A stretch of 64,000 bases of DNA, taken from contig JAVDOI010000016.1 of assembly GCA_032191485.1 (NCBI GenBank), positions 16,078,074 through 16,142,073 of the forward strand, given 5' to 3'. This stretch comes from Leptoclinus maculatus (lineage: Eukaryota > Chordata > Actinopteri > Perciformes > Stichaeidae). Below, in pieces: positions 1 to 25,680 of this stretch (its first letter is position 1; each line of letters starts with the position of its first letter). Below the pieces are notes generated by a model. That model was not told the DNA's origin. It searched no databases and saw only the letters and a list, made by a program, of their open reading frames with translations. The position numbers and the translations under genes were made by a program.

Positions 1-76
1 AGGACAAAAAACGTGGAAAGTAAAATAAGGCAAACATTCAGTATTTTTGTAGTACATGCCAGGACCTGCTGCCTAC

Positions 77-13165
<13,089 letters not shown>

Positions 13166-13290
13166 ACTTTGGAAATAATGAAAAGATATTCAATAACATT
13201 CCACACACAATTCAATTCCCAATTTGTGTGGAAAAATTCTAAATACTCATTTTCCAACACATTAGTGAAAAATAAAGTGAATTGACTGTA

Positions 13291-13357
13291 ATGGATGGAT
13301 GGATGGATGGATGGATGGATGGATGGATGGATGGATGGATGGATGGATGGATGGATG
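13291..13357. repeat. (ATGG)n tetranucleotide microsatellite
   Basis: About 16-17 tandem ATGG units roughly 130 bp upstream of the mypn start codon. They account for the poly(Ile-His-Pro-Ser) and poly(Met-Asp-Gly-Trp) frames there. Most of 13,166-14,930 otherwise has no gene I can identify. It must contain the mypn leader exon and promoter; one possible leader-exon donor (GAAG|GTAAAAC, minus strand) lies at about 14,478. Confidence 0.95.
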
Positions 13358-14949
13358 TCTGCAAGTTCATTTTCAGACTGCACTGAAAATGACTGAAACC
13401 ATCAAACCACCAATCAATTACTGGATCGACAGAAAAGCAAAAATACACAAATTCCACCTTCTTAAATGTGCAGCTTTTATTTATTTGTTTTATTAGGATA
13501 CTACAATCTTTGTGGTTTGGACTGTTTATCAGACCATAAAGCAAACAAGCAAGACGTCCACTTGGGCTCTTCACTATGTTCTCTTATGTTATAGAACAAA
13601 CGATTTATCAGTTGAATGAGAAACTAATTTGCAGACTAATTGTAAGTGGAAGCCCTAATAAGCAGTAATGTAAAGTATACGCAAGTTGCAGTCAAAAGGA
13701 TGAACTGTGCAGTCTTTTAATTTACTGACTACATTCATATTAATATTTGACTGCAGTTGAAAGCATATGTGGTAAAAATAGTTTTTTATTTCAGCCTTCC
13801 TCTTGGCTCGACAGGGTATCAGGTTTATGCACTGAAACCAGAACTGGAGGGATACAGACAGGCTTCCACCTCAGGCCAACACTTATGTGACGTTTAGTCT
13901 TTGCACAACTCTTTGACACTAGGCATGAGCAAGTTATTGAATACAGACACGAGATAGGGTACACATATGCTACTGACACTCAAATCAGCGCAATTAGGAG
14001 AGGCAGTGATGCCCTTCCAACGGACCTGAAGCTGCAGCTGTTGTGTACATTAATCCTTTGCAAACAGGCTCCAAGCCCACCGAGTCATACCTAATAATAG
14101 CGAGGAGTCAGTTTACACGAAAGAAAATCAACACACACAAAAAAGCAGTACCCCTGCATCCCGTGAGCCCTCGTTCCCGTGATTTTGATCAGCCACAACA
14201 ATCACTGATCAAATGACACAAACGGAACTATAATTATCATAAATGGGACACTGCTGAGTGAGCGGACACACAGTCACAGCCCACGCAGATAAACACAGCA
14301 GCACACATCCAGGCAGGTTAAGATAATTCAATTTAACGTTCAAACAGAAATAGGCTCGAGCCTGTCTGAGGCTCAATGTCAGAGATGTTCAGAGTCTAAA
14401 CACGGCGTATGAGGCTGATGCCAGAGGACAGTCCACAGCACACTGAACAATTACATTAGGGGGTGGTGTGTTTTACCTTCAGAATGAACCCAGCTGGCCC
14501 CTGTGAAGGACTGGTAAATCCTCAGAGCGCACCTGTGATTCCGGTCTTCTGGGGAAATCTTGGACACAGGCAGCTGCCCAGCCTTCCCGGCTTCAACACA
14601 CAGAGTTCACCTTGGAGTTTACAGGGAAAGTATGGAGCCGAGCAGCTAGGGCAACCTGTCACCAGTACAAGTAGCAACATTTGTCAGTGCAGTAGTCGCA
14701 GGTTATTTTGGGGAGGCCTGGCCCATGTGTCTGGGTGGCGTCCCAGCTCATTGGCCAAGGGGGGTGCATGCTGTAAAGGGATTCCTCCTCCAGTGGTGCG
14801 TCACAGACCACCATCCCACAGAATTAGAAGCCCCTTGTTAAGCCTGCCAGACACTAATGCAGCAGAGTCACAGGAACAGACCATTTTTTTTTTTTTTTTT
14901 TAAAAAGCACCAATGTTGCGTAAAGAAATGCATTTGAGCCAAGTGGAAG

Positions 14950-14955
14950 TTTATT
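14950..14955 (-). terminator. likely cacul1 polyadenylation signal (AATAAA)
   Basis: AATAAA on the minus strand, 1.5 kb downstream of the cacul1 stop codon. The interval 14,956-16,472 has no competing gene and is probably cacul1 3' UTR. It contains an A-run at 15,745-15,764 and a T-run near 16,313-16,330. Confidence 0.5.
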
Positions 14956-16472
14956 CACAGTTCAGTTGTTTCAACATGGACATTTGTTGCAGCATGTTAG
15001 AGAGAAAGTGAGCAAGTAACACAGTACATCAATAACAACGTTTGGCATCTGCAACGAGTCGGACTTTCTTCTACCGGTTATCAAAACGCCTTCTTATTTA
15101 GGAGAACACTTGTTAAGACCCAGATTTAAAATATTGAACAGTGAGAAACAAAACCACCTGTGTGTACCCATGATTCATGAAATGAGTTTATTTGAAAGAC
15201 AATGAGAACCATTTCCAAAAACCCACAGACGGAAAGGAAAAGCAAGCCTGAGCGTCTATTTACACTTAAAACAGTGTAAGACCTTTGTATCAAATACTTC
15301 CATTCAAGTGAATCATTTTAACAAAAATGCATCGGTGACAAAAGCTGGTTTACACTGCCCACTATGCAAAGACCAAGAACTATCTACATCATGAACAAGG
15401 CTATACATGTGAGGAACATTTAATGCACACGCACGCCAGACTCGAGCCAAACAATATTTGCATATCATTGATTCTGTAAACTCCATGCATCCAAGCATCA
15501 TTTGATATATTTACAGTTTAGGGACGCTTTAGGCAAGTTGTCAAACAAACTGAAGTCAAATTTTGAAATTGTCAAACACCACGCTGTGGTTGTTTAAGCT
15601 GTCTGGCAAACAGTCTAATGTCCTACATGGCAATCCTACATGCAAGGCTAAAACAGACAAGTGATATCTAGAGTTAGAATTTGATTCAAGTCGAAGAAAC
15701 AAACAAACAGGTCAACCAAAGTCAGCTCAAAACTTGCTAGTTTAAAAAAAAAAAAAAAAAAAAAGAAGTGGCTCAGACGGTATGCAACATTAAACAATGT
15801 CAGCATGAATCCAATGCATTATATATTGAAGAAAAATTGCAAATCCTCTTTGGCGTAACAGGAAAATACAATCCGGTTTACCAACACAGTAAAGGCAACA
15901 TGAAGAAGAGAATCATAGCCGAGGTCGATGACCCCATGTTCTCGGGTCTCTTCCCACTCATTGGAGTCGAGTGAAGCCACTGGGTTACAGACACAGTGGG
16001 TGAAAACTGAGGGAGTTGTAGTATTATCACATGGACAGTATTATTAGCAGCAATAGAAAGTCTCGATTAGCCCCGTATATCAAAAAGACACTTCCATGTT
16101 AAAGGTTAGGAATGAAATACCCATCATCAGCGTATCCATCGGTAGGATATCCGATCAGAAGGCACCGTGAAGGCACTCTTCAAATGAGGAGAACATGAAG
16201 ACACCCATCTCAGAGGAACAGCACCACCATGGAAGTCTGTGTGCTTTTGTTTTGTTTTGTTTCAGTGCAGTAAGATTAAGCTTCTGCTATACAACTCAAC
16301 ATCATGTTCTCTTTTTTTTTTTTTTCTTTTTGTTCACAGTGTTTCGTAAACCTTGAGTCGAGAGATGAAACTGACACATTGTCAACATTGTAGCTCGTCC
16401 AGTGAGCCAACTCGTGATAAAGATGTAGGAGGCACAGTAATAGTTCTGCATCGAATCTGGATACTCTGCTTA

Positions 16473-18522
16473 TCAGGAGTCATCGCTGGCCCTTTTGCGA
16501 GACTGGTCACCTCTGGAAGACAAAAACACATCGCATCAGTGGTTTAACAGTGAAGGGCTTGATCAAAAGCCGTGTCTGTATTTCAGACTGTGACTGTGCG
16601 AGAGACCGATGCTTCGGAAAACAGACCGAGGAAATCCGTTCATGGAGAGCTCCAGCTGTAACTTCTGGTCATGAGCGGCGTAGTCGGGCAGCAGAGACTC
16701 CACAGCAGGAGGGTTTATTTGGGGAATAAACCCAGAGAAGAGAGCCGGGGCCAACAGGGCCCAGTCTGAAAGAGAGGGACATGTGCAGTGAAGTGGAGGA
16801 AATAAACCTATACGGCGGTTTAGTTTGGAGACAAAAAGATTACATTAGCTTGCAGCAGAGACGCGCTTAAAATGACATTAAAACGGACAATACAGTCCTC
16901 GGTGACGATGGCCATGGCTCACCTGGTCGGAGGCTGTGGAGGCCTTTAACCACACTGGCCATTGTAGATGGCTGCACTTGAAACGGCATGGAATGTGCCT
17001 TGAGGAGGAGAGCTGAAACAAGAAAAGAAGGGAGGGAAGGAATGAAGTCTTCTGCAGGCATCGTTCCTAAATCCTGAACCAAAAATCCTGTGCTTTCCAG
17101 CATGAGAGACAACAGCACAACAGGCGGAGACAAACATCTGCCCTTGATTTAGTTCACATGTGGAGGAACTATTTTCCAATGTCATGAAGGCCATCAGGGC
17201 TTTAAATGAAGCAATACACTCACGCATCAGTGTGTTCACGTGTATTTCTGCGACGTGATCGGCAAACAGCTTCATCAGATCCTCTCTCAGGTCTCTGTTC
17301 AGCTTGGACTCGATGTAGAACTTGTTCTGAAAATGATGAACACGAAAAACAATTGAGAGGAAGAGTGATACCATAGCGCTGGGGTGGACTTCACTTAATA
17401 GTCCAAGGTCTATGTCGTCTTTACAACAGATATAAGACGGAGAAAAAAGATGCCTACCAAGTACATAAATACAGGAACTATACATTGAAGAGAAGCTGTG
17501 TATTGCGTCAGCGCAACATTGAAGTTCTCAATGAAGTCCTCAGGTGGGCTGGCCTGGAAAACAATAACGAAAGTTTCAGTCAACATCTTAGTTTGTGTGG
17601 GTGCTGTATATAATAAGTCCCTTGTATTTGGATTCTCTTACTTGTAGATGAGTGGAAACCTGTTGTAGATGATTTGTTATTTTCAATGTCAAATCATTGT
17701 AGAGCAGCTCAGAGTGCTGCTGACAAACACACTTGTAGACGTAACTAGGAAACAAAACAAAAGGAGAAACTCAGACCGGTAAAACAAACCCAGCAGTTCA
17801 GTTTAACTCAAATTACCAGTGATGCTCGTGGCCACTTTATGGGGTTAGTAGAGGCAACAGAAATCACAAACTGTAGGACAATCTTGCCCAGCTCAGGTGT
17901 GTGTTTACCTGTATATCTGTGCATAAGAAACAGAGATGTGGTCTGTGGGGTTCTGGATCAGCAGACGGTCAATTGCCTTCTCCAGGTTTGGCCAGTGGTT
18001 TTTGCGGTAGTCTTCTACAGCCATTGCATTAAGAACTGAGTGAAAGGAGGAGAAGCTGGTCAGGTTTGAAATGACCTGTTATATCAGGCCTCACAGACCA
18101 GGAACATACCAGTGCAGCATGCCGAGCTGCTGAGTGACCACAGGGGAGCAGGCCCTGCGGTGACAGTGCCTGCTTTATGTGTACTTACGGAACTTGGAAG
18201 TAGAATCAAGGCTGAATTTTCCCTCAACAGCGGCTGGCGGAGCCGTGCAGTCAGTCTCGCTGACTTCGCTGCTTTCACTGCCTGAATCCGAGTCCATGAA
18301 CTTTGACCCGGTGGTGCCGGACCACAGTTTCCCTCGTCGGGTCCCAGGTTCTCCTCCCGGCACCGGCGGACAGGCGGACTGCGGGACCGTCGTTACATTC
18401 GAGAGCTGGCTGCTCAGATACGTGCGGACTTTACTACTGCCGCTGCTGCTGCTGCTGCTCGCACAATAGTTGTGGTTGTGATCGTCTTTTAGGTCCAAAC
18501 TGTCATCTTCCATGGCTTCCAT
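16473..18522 (-). CDS. cacul1: CDK2-associated cullin domain protein 1
   Basis: Cullin-repeat protein reported to bind CDK2 and promote G1/S progression. Exons (minus): 18189-18522, 17909-18035, 17642-17744, 17458-17553, 17224-17326, 16923-17012, 16627-16765, 16473-16512. They total 1,032 bp, or 343 codons plus stop (human about 369). The joins keep one frame. Recognisable stretches are STSKFLLNAMAVEDYRKNHW, YVYKCVCQQHSELLYNDL, ASPPEDFIENFNVALTQY, NKFYIESKLNRDLREDLM, the FQVQPSTMASVVKGLHSLRP segment, INPPAVESLLPDYAAHDQ and the C-terminal RGDQSRKRASDDS. The serine-rich N-terminus (exon 1) is poorly conserved. The exon 7 donor (CG|GTCTGT) is weak but needed to reach the conserved C-terminus; reading through gives a short alternative tail ending YRHGF. 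The gene is tandem with sirt1, about 1.9 kb downstream of its stop. Confidence 0.94.
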
Positions 18523-18687
18523 TTACACCAGCGGTCCTGTGTGCTGGATAAACATTTTAACATTTAAGATAACAATTAAGGATAAAGACAAAAACTGTCA
18601 GGCGTCTTTGGCGGTGTCCATCTCGGTTTAGCTGTTAACAGCATTTTTACGACACGTCGTAACACCGAACAGCTGAGGGAAAGAAAA

Positions 18688-18882
18688 CTGGGAAATGTAG
18701 TTCCAAAGACTTAAATTAAAATAAAGTTCTCAAGCTGTATTTATGGTAGAGTTAGTCGACTGGACCGTGCACAAGGACTAAATATGAATGCACCGACCGT
18801 CAACATATTAACGACTAGCCACATATTACAGCGAAATTACAGGTTCAAATGACACCTCATATTACCATACCACGCATGCGCA
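18688..18882 (-). promoter_or_regulatory. cacul1 promoter region with ZNF143-like and NRF1-like sites
   Basis: Upstream of the cacul1 ATG (18522), the minus strand reads AACTACATTTCCCAG at 18688-18702, close to the ZNF143/Staf consensus. At 18873-18882 the sequence CGCATGCGCA fits the palindromic NRF1 core. Both motif types are typical of TATA-less housekeeping promoters. Binding is inferred from sequence only. Confidence 0.5.
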
Positions 18883-20295
18883 AACTAGGGGCGTCTAACA
18901 ATGGTATTTCACTAACTACATGTTTACTCTCCCCGACGTTATCGACACCCTACTGAAGTTAAAACCTTGAATGTTGCACTCTATTGCTGTTATAGACAAT
19001 TTCCTTGGAATATAACAATGTAACTCAGTCGTTGTCTCTCTTGAACCCTTCGACTCTACACGCTTATAAAGCCACACAAAGTGAGACGAGGAACTGTAAG
19101 GGTGAACTCACAGACGCTAGGTGGCGCACTTTTCTCGCCTCACTCCTTCACTTTGAAGATGTTGATGTGAATTGATTGGAGTATGTTGTGCATGAAATAA
19201 TAGAAAGAAATTGTCGTTTTAAATTTTTTTTTTTACTGAGAACCCAAGAAGAGATAACCCCTATAAAAATCGTATTTCCTTATACCTTAAACAAAACATG
19301 ACCTTGTAGATGGTATGTTAATTATGTTGGTGTAGAGTATACCTTTATCCAATACATTCGCTCAAATATGTCCGTCCACCAACATGTGATCTTTACAGGC
19401 TCCTCTGTGTAGTGAATTTTTTTACTTTATAATCTATGAAAAGTGACATGGGCAATAAAACCACTTTTATGAGAAGGGGGAAAAGCAAGTGCCATCTTTC
19501 AACTCGAACTCAATGAATATATTCCTACGGTTTAATAATACAACTTTGTACAGATATAAACTAGCATCTACTCTGGGATGTATGTCTCACATCAGAGTAT
19601 AAAAATAAGAGGCTTGACCATAAAAAAGTAGCTGCCACATGTCGGAAGGAACACCTTTTCAATAGTTATATATTTAACATACAAAGCTTATGACAACGTA
19701 GGAACATGGTGATAAAGCGTTCTTTGGTCTGAAATGAAAAAGTACGGTTCTGAATTCTAGCATCTACCCTTAATGAAAGGGCAGCGCTGAACTTTTATAT
19801 TGCAAGTTAGACAATGTGTTCAAGTAAATCATCTAAAGATTTATGTACGTGTCTGAAACTCATAGTATCCCCTATTTAGCAGGCAGGAGGCGTATATATT
19901 TACACGTTTTCCAATTGGAACATGAAGCAACCCTAAAACACATCATTAGACCACAGCTGAGTTCACACCATGGACTGAGACATTCAAAGTCTTTGCCTGC
20001 AATGACTGCAATTTAGGAATTAAAGCTTAATCTAGTGTTGCATTATCGGCACGCTGCAGTGGACGTCTCGGAAGAATTTCCCTTAATGTGAATGAAAATG
20101 AGATGAGCACATGAAAAGAAGTCTGAAGACTACTGCATTCTATTTAGTAAGTAGTATACAGCGTGATGTTTCAAACGCAATGCTCGTGACCAAACTGGGC
20201 ACAGAAGAAAAACTTGCCGTTGTCAAAAAAAGTTGTCAAGCAATTTCAACTTTATGAAAAATAATAGTACGGTTGATGAGTCAAAAATATACGAC

Positions 20296-20330
<35 letters not shown>

Positions 20331-20381
20331 AAAAAAAAAAAAAAAGACAATTAGTGCTTTGCCGACTGGGTACGTTTACAT
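18883..20381. other. cacul1 upstream / sirt1 3' UTR interval
   Basis: No gene is recognisable here. Its right part should be sirt1 3' UTR. An ATTAAA-type signal on the minus strand lies at 19531-19536, about 850 bp past the stop. An AT microsatellite plus A-run (20298-20345) sits just downstream of the stop codon. Confidence 0.4.
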
Positions 20382-23300
20382 TTAAAGGTGTGTGGTGCTT
20401 TGCGTCTTTTCAGAAGTACTGTCTGTCTGCACACTTGACGCGGCCTCATTGGCTAACGCGCGTTGCAATGCGTCTCTGAGACAAGTCTCTCCCTCCGCTG
20501 CTAGAGTGTCGGCGTCTTCCGGCTCGCTGTCTTCTTCTTCTTCTTCTTCTTCTTCTTCAACCCCATCTGCACTGCACTCGGACTCGTCACTGTCGCTCCC
20601 ACAGGAGCTCGACGTCTCGTCTTCAGAGTCGGAGTAAACCTCAGCCCCGTGGAAGATATAGTGATTTGGTGCTTGGAACAGGTACTGGCCTGCTGTGGGA
20701 AACAATACAAAACAATTTACAAGAGCTGAAATCAATATCTGGGGAAGATTTAAAATAATATATAATTATTTTGTATTTTGTATTTTGCAGCTGCATGAAG
20801 GAAAAAAAAAAAAGAGCTCCAATTAAAATGGGCTGAATGGCTGGCAACTGTGTTTTAACTCACCGCTGTCTCACTTTCAAATACATCAAAATAGTTATAA
20901 TGTATACAAATAAACGCATACATTTGTTAATTGTAGTAAAGCGTGTTCGCTCCACCATAGTCTAAAGCTTACTCTCAAGGCGTTTGCTGATTGGACTTCT
21001 GTTGATTCGACTCATCCAGCATCGTCTACGAAATTCAAGGTTGGAGGTTTGGCTCTTTACTTCAGCGGCCTCTTTTGGCGAGTCCTCTGCTGGCAACTCG
21101 GAAGGCTCGGCCGTCTCTTCGCTGGGACACTGAGCATTTGGACAAGGCTCTGGAGGTGGCACATCGTTACCAGCAGTGTCTGTGACATTCAGACTTTCCG
21201 TCTCCTCTGAAGGCTTAGCTACAGAGTCTGTACTGTGCTGCTTCTGCTCCTCCTGAGCGGCATCAACGGCAGCAGGCAAGGCCTCGCTCGGTGGCTGTTC
21301 TGGTAGCCGGGGGGGCTTCTCTGTGGTCTCAGTGAGTCTTACAATGTTGTAGCAGAGCTGCTCAAAGTCTCCACCCAACCGATGACAGAGCTCGTTGACA
21401 ATGACGTCACAGTCGCCGAGTAGCTCCACGTCAAAGTTGAGGTGAGGTAGCTGCTCCCTATTGATCAGGACCTGAGGCACTTCATGTGGAATGGAGTCTG
21501 AACGGGATGAAGAGCAAAAAAAAGGTTTTGTATTGTATGTTTGGGTTAAATGCACGCACAATAGAAACACATTGGCTTACAGAAAACATATATCCATTCA
21601 TCTGACAAACATACTTGGGATGAGGGCAACTGGTCGGACTTTAAGTGAAGAGCCGATGACGATCAAGAGGTCCACCTCGTCCTTATCCTGTTTCATGGCT
21701 CTGTGGAACATTTCTGGAAGATTCTCTCCGAAGAAGACGATGTCAGGTTTCATGATCGCCAGGGGAATATCTGGACAACGTCGACAACGAGGGACAACCT
21801 ACAGAATGATTTCACGTTGTTAGCATCATAACGAAATATTGTTAAAGGAGGGCCATGGCAATTTTCATCTTGCATTGATTGAACTTTTCTCAATATCAAC
21901 ACCTGGGCTTTGGGTATCAGGCGATACCCGGTACCGATCCAATACCGGTGTTTAATAAATAAGCTCTATGCCACACTGTGTGGAAGTGACTGGGATCAGT
22001 ATTTTATGTCTAAGGCAACATCATCAATCCGATAGGTTTTTTCTAATTTGATGAACTTTAACGAACAAGCTGATTGATGCTTTCAATCAGTGTTTTAACT
22101 GCAGTACGTGACGACAATACTGATGACAGTAAATATGGATTTACAATATGTTGTCGTTACGAGTAACAGAGCACTATAAACACTACCGACGTCATTCCCA
22201 ATAGTTGTTTTTTACGATAAACATACAGCGTAATGAGCACCAATTTTCTTTTTCTCCCCATTAAAAGTCTGCCCATCTTAAATGTTGCATGTCCAACTTA
22301 TATCTTGACAGCCTTGCCAATGGCAGGTTTATTTAATTTATATATTTTTTCAAAGACCCTTTTGACTGCAGAGAATTGCAGATGGAGCTCATAACATTAA
22401 CAATTTCTACCTTTAAGCCAATAATGCAACGCAGCAATTATTAATGGTTGTTGGTTACACCTGTTCGACAAGTTAAAATGTTTGCGGTGAAAAGGATCAA
22501 TTCATCGTTAGTTTCACTCTAAATTGCTCGTCCTGGTTTGCTCCACTCCTGGAATGGTACCGCTCCGGCTTTGGCTCTAGTTCTGACACCAAGTGTACAA
22601 AATCTCTTACACTGAAAATGTATTCACGTCAGCTTCCTTGGGTCCTGCAAGTCTACACTGGAAGATGCTTGTTTTATGCAATAACAATGAAATAATGGAT
22701 TTCCATTGTTACATGTTTTGCTTAACACGTCCATTAGTGTCCAGCAGTGTGAATGTGTTATCTTGGAACAGTTTGTAATGAATAAATACCTGGTTAAAGA
22801 TGTCTTCCCTTATAGCTTCACAACCCTTTTGGTGTTTACAGACGAGACAGGAAGCAGTTGCAAACGACCCTGAAATAAAAATTAAAGTTGACTTTCAAAA
22901 TCCTCATGGAGAGAAATGTATAAAAATAAATAAGCAAGATCCAACTATAAGCTGTATCCTCACCATGACACTGGATAATCCGCTTAACTCCAGACACTTG
23001 TTCTAATGTATCAATGTTTTGTGTGTAATTGCGCAGCAGCTTCCCCTGCTTGTCCAGCATAGATATGAATTTGTGACAGGGTGAAGGCTGGAACTGGCCC
23101 GGGTAGATCTCCTGTAACAAAGAGGATCCATTCAACTCTTGAGGACCGACTCCAAGGCTTGCTATGATCATGAAATTTGATTTGAAGTAGACACAATGAA
23201 CAAACCTTAGCAAACTTGAAAAAGGGTCTCGGGTCCCGTCTGAAGTATTCAATGTCGAACATAGCTTGAGGGTCTGGAAGATCAGGAAAATCTACAGCAA

Positions 23301-24867
23301 GCCGTGCATAAATTCCATCTCTGGAGCGAAAATCTGGTATTCCACACGAAACGGACACCTACAACAAAAATACAAAATACAAGCATACTGACTGAATAGC
23401 ATTAACATTGGTACTCTGTATTCACTCAGACACATAGTAATTCAAACAGTACCACTGTTAAATATGACTGTAAATGCATACCCCAGCACCAGTCAGCACA
23501 AGGATCCTTTTACTTTCATGGAGTAGCCTGACCACATCTTCTAAGGTGTTGATATCCTTCCGCTTCTTTCTTTTCGGAGGTTCTGAGATGTTGATGATAA
23601 TCTGCCACAATGTCATGTCGTCCAAATCTGGAGGGAGGACAGTCTCGGGCAGCAGATCCCTCAGAATGGTCCTCGGGTCTGTGTCTCTGATGTGTTGCTG
23701 GATGAAACTGTAGGAGCCTGGCCGAGAACACAACAACTCAGTACACGTGTATACTACAATGTAAATGCTGCATGCAATTAGAAGATAGCATTAACTATTT
23801 TCTTCTTACCAAGTATATAAAATCAAAGGAGTAATTAAAGCAGCTTCAGGCAAAGTTTTTTTTTGTCAAATGCTACTCAAATTCTCCCAACCAGTTACCT
23901 ATTTGCGGTCGCGGTGCCCAGTCACTGGAGCTCGCGTGTGAGGACCTGTCGTCGTCCTCGTTGATGTCGTCCGGCGTGACGGCCAGACCGTTGGAGGGAA
24001 GATCGTCATGTCCGAGGAAATCTGAGTACAGAGAAGTTTGTGAAATTAATAAATAAAACTAGAGATAAGTGGAGGCTATCACTAATAAACACAATGCTCA
24101 TTTACAGCCATTAACCATGGTTAACAGCCTCGTTATGGGACGGAGATGTAACGTCACCCGGCTAAAGAATGCTAAGTGTCAATCAAAAGTTTAGTGAAGG
24201 AAATAAAACAGCGTCGTGAAATCCCCAGATGACGCATCACGGAACAGTTTTCTCTTTCATGTTTAGCGTCAAGTACGGAAAAGTTAAAGTTGCAGTCTGG
24301 AGAAGTAACGTTAACTTCCTCCTCTGTGAAGTTCAACGCCCACACGTCTTCACTGTGTTTAACGTCACCTAGAATGACACGTTAACTAACGTGAATTAAC
24401 GTTAACGTTATATTCCGTTTCAAACTCGCCGGTTTAACTACTAGTTGGTAAAACAAGCATTGTCCCACAGTACGTCGCGTAAATACGTGAAGCTTTGTTA
24501 AACGTCCGTCTCTTCACTTACCGGCGCTCTCCTCCGTCGTCCCGAGTACCGCGCTGTCGTCTAGCTTCACGACTGGTTTGTGCGGCTCGGAGACCAGCAG
24601 TCCCAGTCCATTGTTGTCTCCGCCTAGCTCCGCTGGGGCCTGCTCTACCGCCATCGCCGGCTTCGCTTCCTTCTCCGCTGTTTGCGTACAATTCATCGCC
24701 GCCTCCCGGCTCTCTTTGGCCCCAGAGACACACGAGGATAGGTCTTCTTGAGCGACTTTGAATCCGTATTTCTTTACCGGTCTGATTTTCGACCTTTTTG
24801 CGGCAGGTTCTTCCATATCGGATGCGCCTGAAAAGGCCATTCCGAGACTAGTCTCTCCGTCCGCCAT
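20382..24867 (-). CDS. sirt1: NAD-dependent protein deacetylase sirtuin-1
   Basis: Class III deacetylase of histones, p53, FOXO and PGC-1alpha; nuclear. Exons (minus): 24522-24867, 23899-24021, 23482-23717, 23206-23358, 22964-23111, 22790-22869, 21615-21798, 20973-21497, 20382-20692. They total 2,106 bp, or 701 codons plus stop. The start MADGETS matches vertebrate SIRT1. The bipartite basic motif is SEPPKRKKRKDIN. The Rossmann NAD site is LTGAGVSVSCGIPDFRSRDG; NYTQNIDTLE and the catalytic His in IIQCHGSF follow; the zinc cysteines are SCLVC and RCRRC; GENLPEMFHRAM and GSSLKVRPVALIP close the core. The C-terminal ESA-like segment QYLFQAPNHYIFHGAEVYSD is kept and is followed by an acidic run. 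The last exon begins at a tandem CAGCAG acceptor, so isoforms differing by one codon are possible. The gene is head-to-head with dnajc12, as in human. Confidence 0.97.
20526..20559. repeat. coding (TTC/GAA)n microsatellite in sirt1 last exon
   Basis: About ten TTC units on the plus strand encode nine consecutive Glu residues in the sirt1 C-terminal tail, after SADGV. It is a trinucleotide tract, so length changes would stay in frame. Confidence 0.9.
21905..22570. repeat. probable transposon-derived segment in sirt1 intron 6
   Basis: The stretch carries GGTATC/GGTACC-rich ends (CCCGGTACCGATCC at about 21,930 and AATGGTACCGCTCC at about 22,553) in roughly inverted orientation, resembling non-autonomous hAT-like elements common in fish. 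No target-site duplication could be fixed. Confidence 0.35.
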
Positions 24868-25680
24868 CTTCAGCCCGCAGAGCCGCTGAGCAGATCCTTC
24901 CTCTCGGACAGCTGTCTCATTTGCATTGCGCACGTGACTTATTCTCCACCAGTCGACACGGCTGGAACGTCCCCCTTTTACGTCGATGACGTAAAACCAT
25001 AACAAAATATTGCTGCCTTCAAACACTGTCAGAGTAATTGTGAAGTACTCATGGCCGCACAAAGTTGTGAATAATACATAGACGTTAAAACTAATAATAC
25101 GGTATTTAAGATATTTAAATAATAGCATATGAGCTTTGTCAGTAAAAATATGTTATAGCTTTCGTATTACATGAATATGTTTATATTTTAATAACAAACT
25201 CAATGCCTCCTGCACACTTATCCATTTCATTTGGCCACATACTTTATTCCACATGATAAGTAGCCCAGTCCTCAAAAACATGATTTTATGACAGAGTTGA
25301 CTATTGTGTTTTTCTAATTTTGAAGGCTGCTTTTGCCTTAATTCCACGCCTCTATGAATTGTCTAAACTTCGAGCTGAGTGTGGAGCTGTAGTTTAGACA
25401 CCTGAATGCAGCATGCGTCATATGGTGAAAACGGACCGTTGCACTTTCTGCTCAACTCAAGAGAGATCTCCCTCGACAACCAGGAGGCAGTTTCCCATTG
25501 CTTACTAAAAGCTAGCTGGTAAAATAAAAAAAAAGATAAACTTTGAAACATTTTTAGGGAGTGAACCACAGCTGCAGAGAGACTATAAGAAAGCCTTGAA
25601 CCGAAAATCTGTGAACCAGGACAGCAGACATTCAAGCAGCTCCGTGACAAGAGACCGTACACATTTCAAAACAGATTTAT
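24868..25680. promoter_or_regulatory. bidirectional sirt1/dnajc12 promoter region
   Basis: These 813 bp separate the two divergent start codons. At 24976-24996 a perfect inverted repeat of TTTTACGTC around a 3-base spacer gives two ATF/CREB-like half sites (TGACGTAA), about 110 bp upstream of the sirt1 ATG. A CACGTG E-box followed by AC lies at 24931-24936. CREB control of SIRT1 is known in mammals; its action here is inferred. The dnajc12-proximal half has no clear TATA box. Confidence 0.65.

Noticed and set aside
16563..16626. Read-through C-terminus of cacul1 exon 7 (ending YRHGF)
   Set aside because: Splicing at CG|GTCTGT to 16,512 restores the conserved RGDQSRKRA ending, so the read-through is at best a minor intron-retention form.
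24868..25128. In-frame upstream ATG extending sirt1 by 87 codons
   Set aside because: The added residues have no SIRT1 similarity and would cover the CRE and E-box promoter elements. MADGETS at 24867 matches the vertebrate start.
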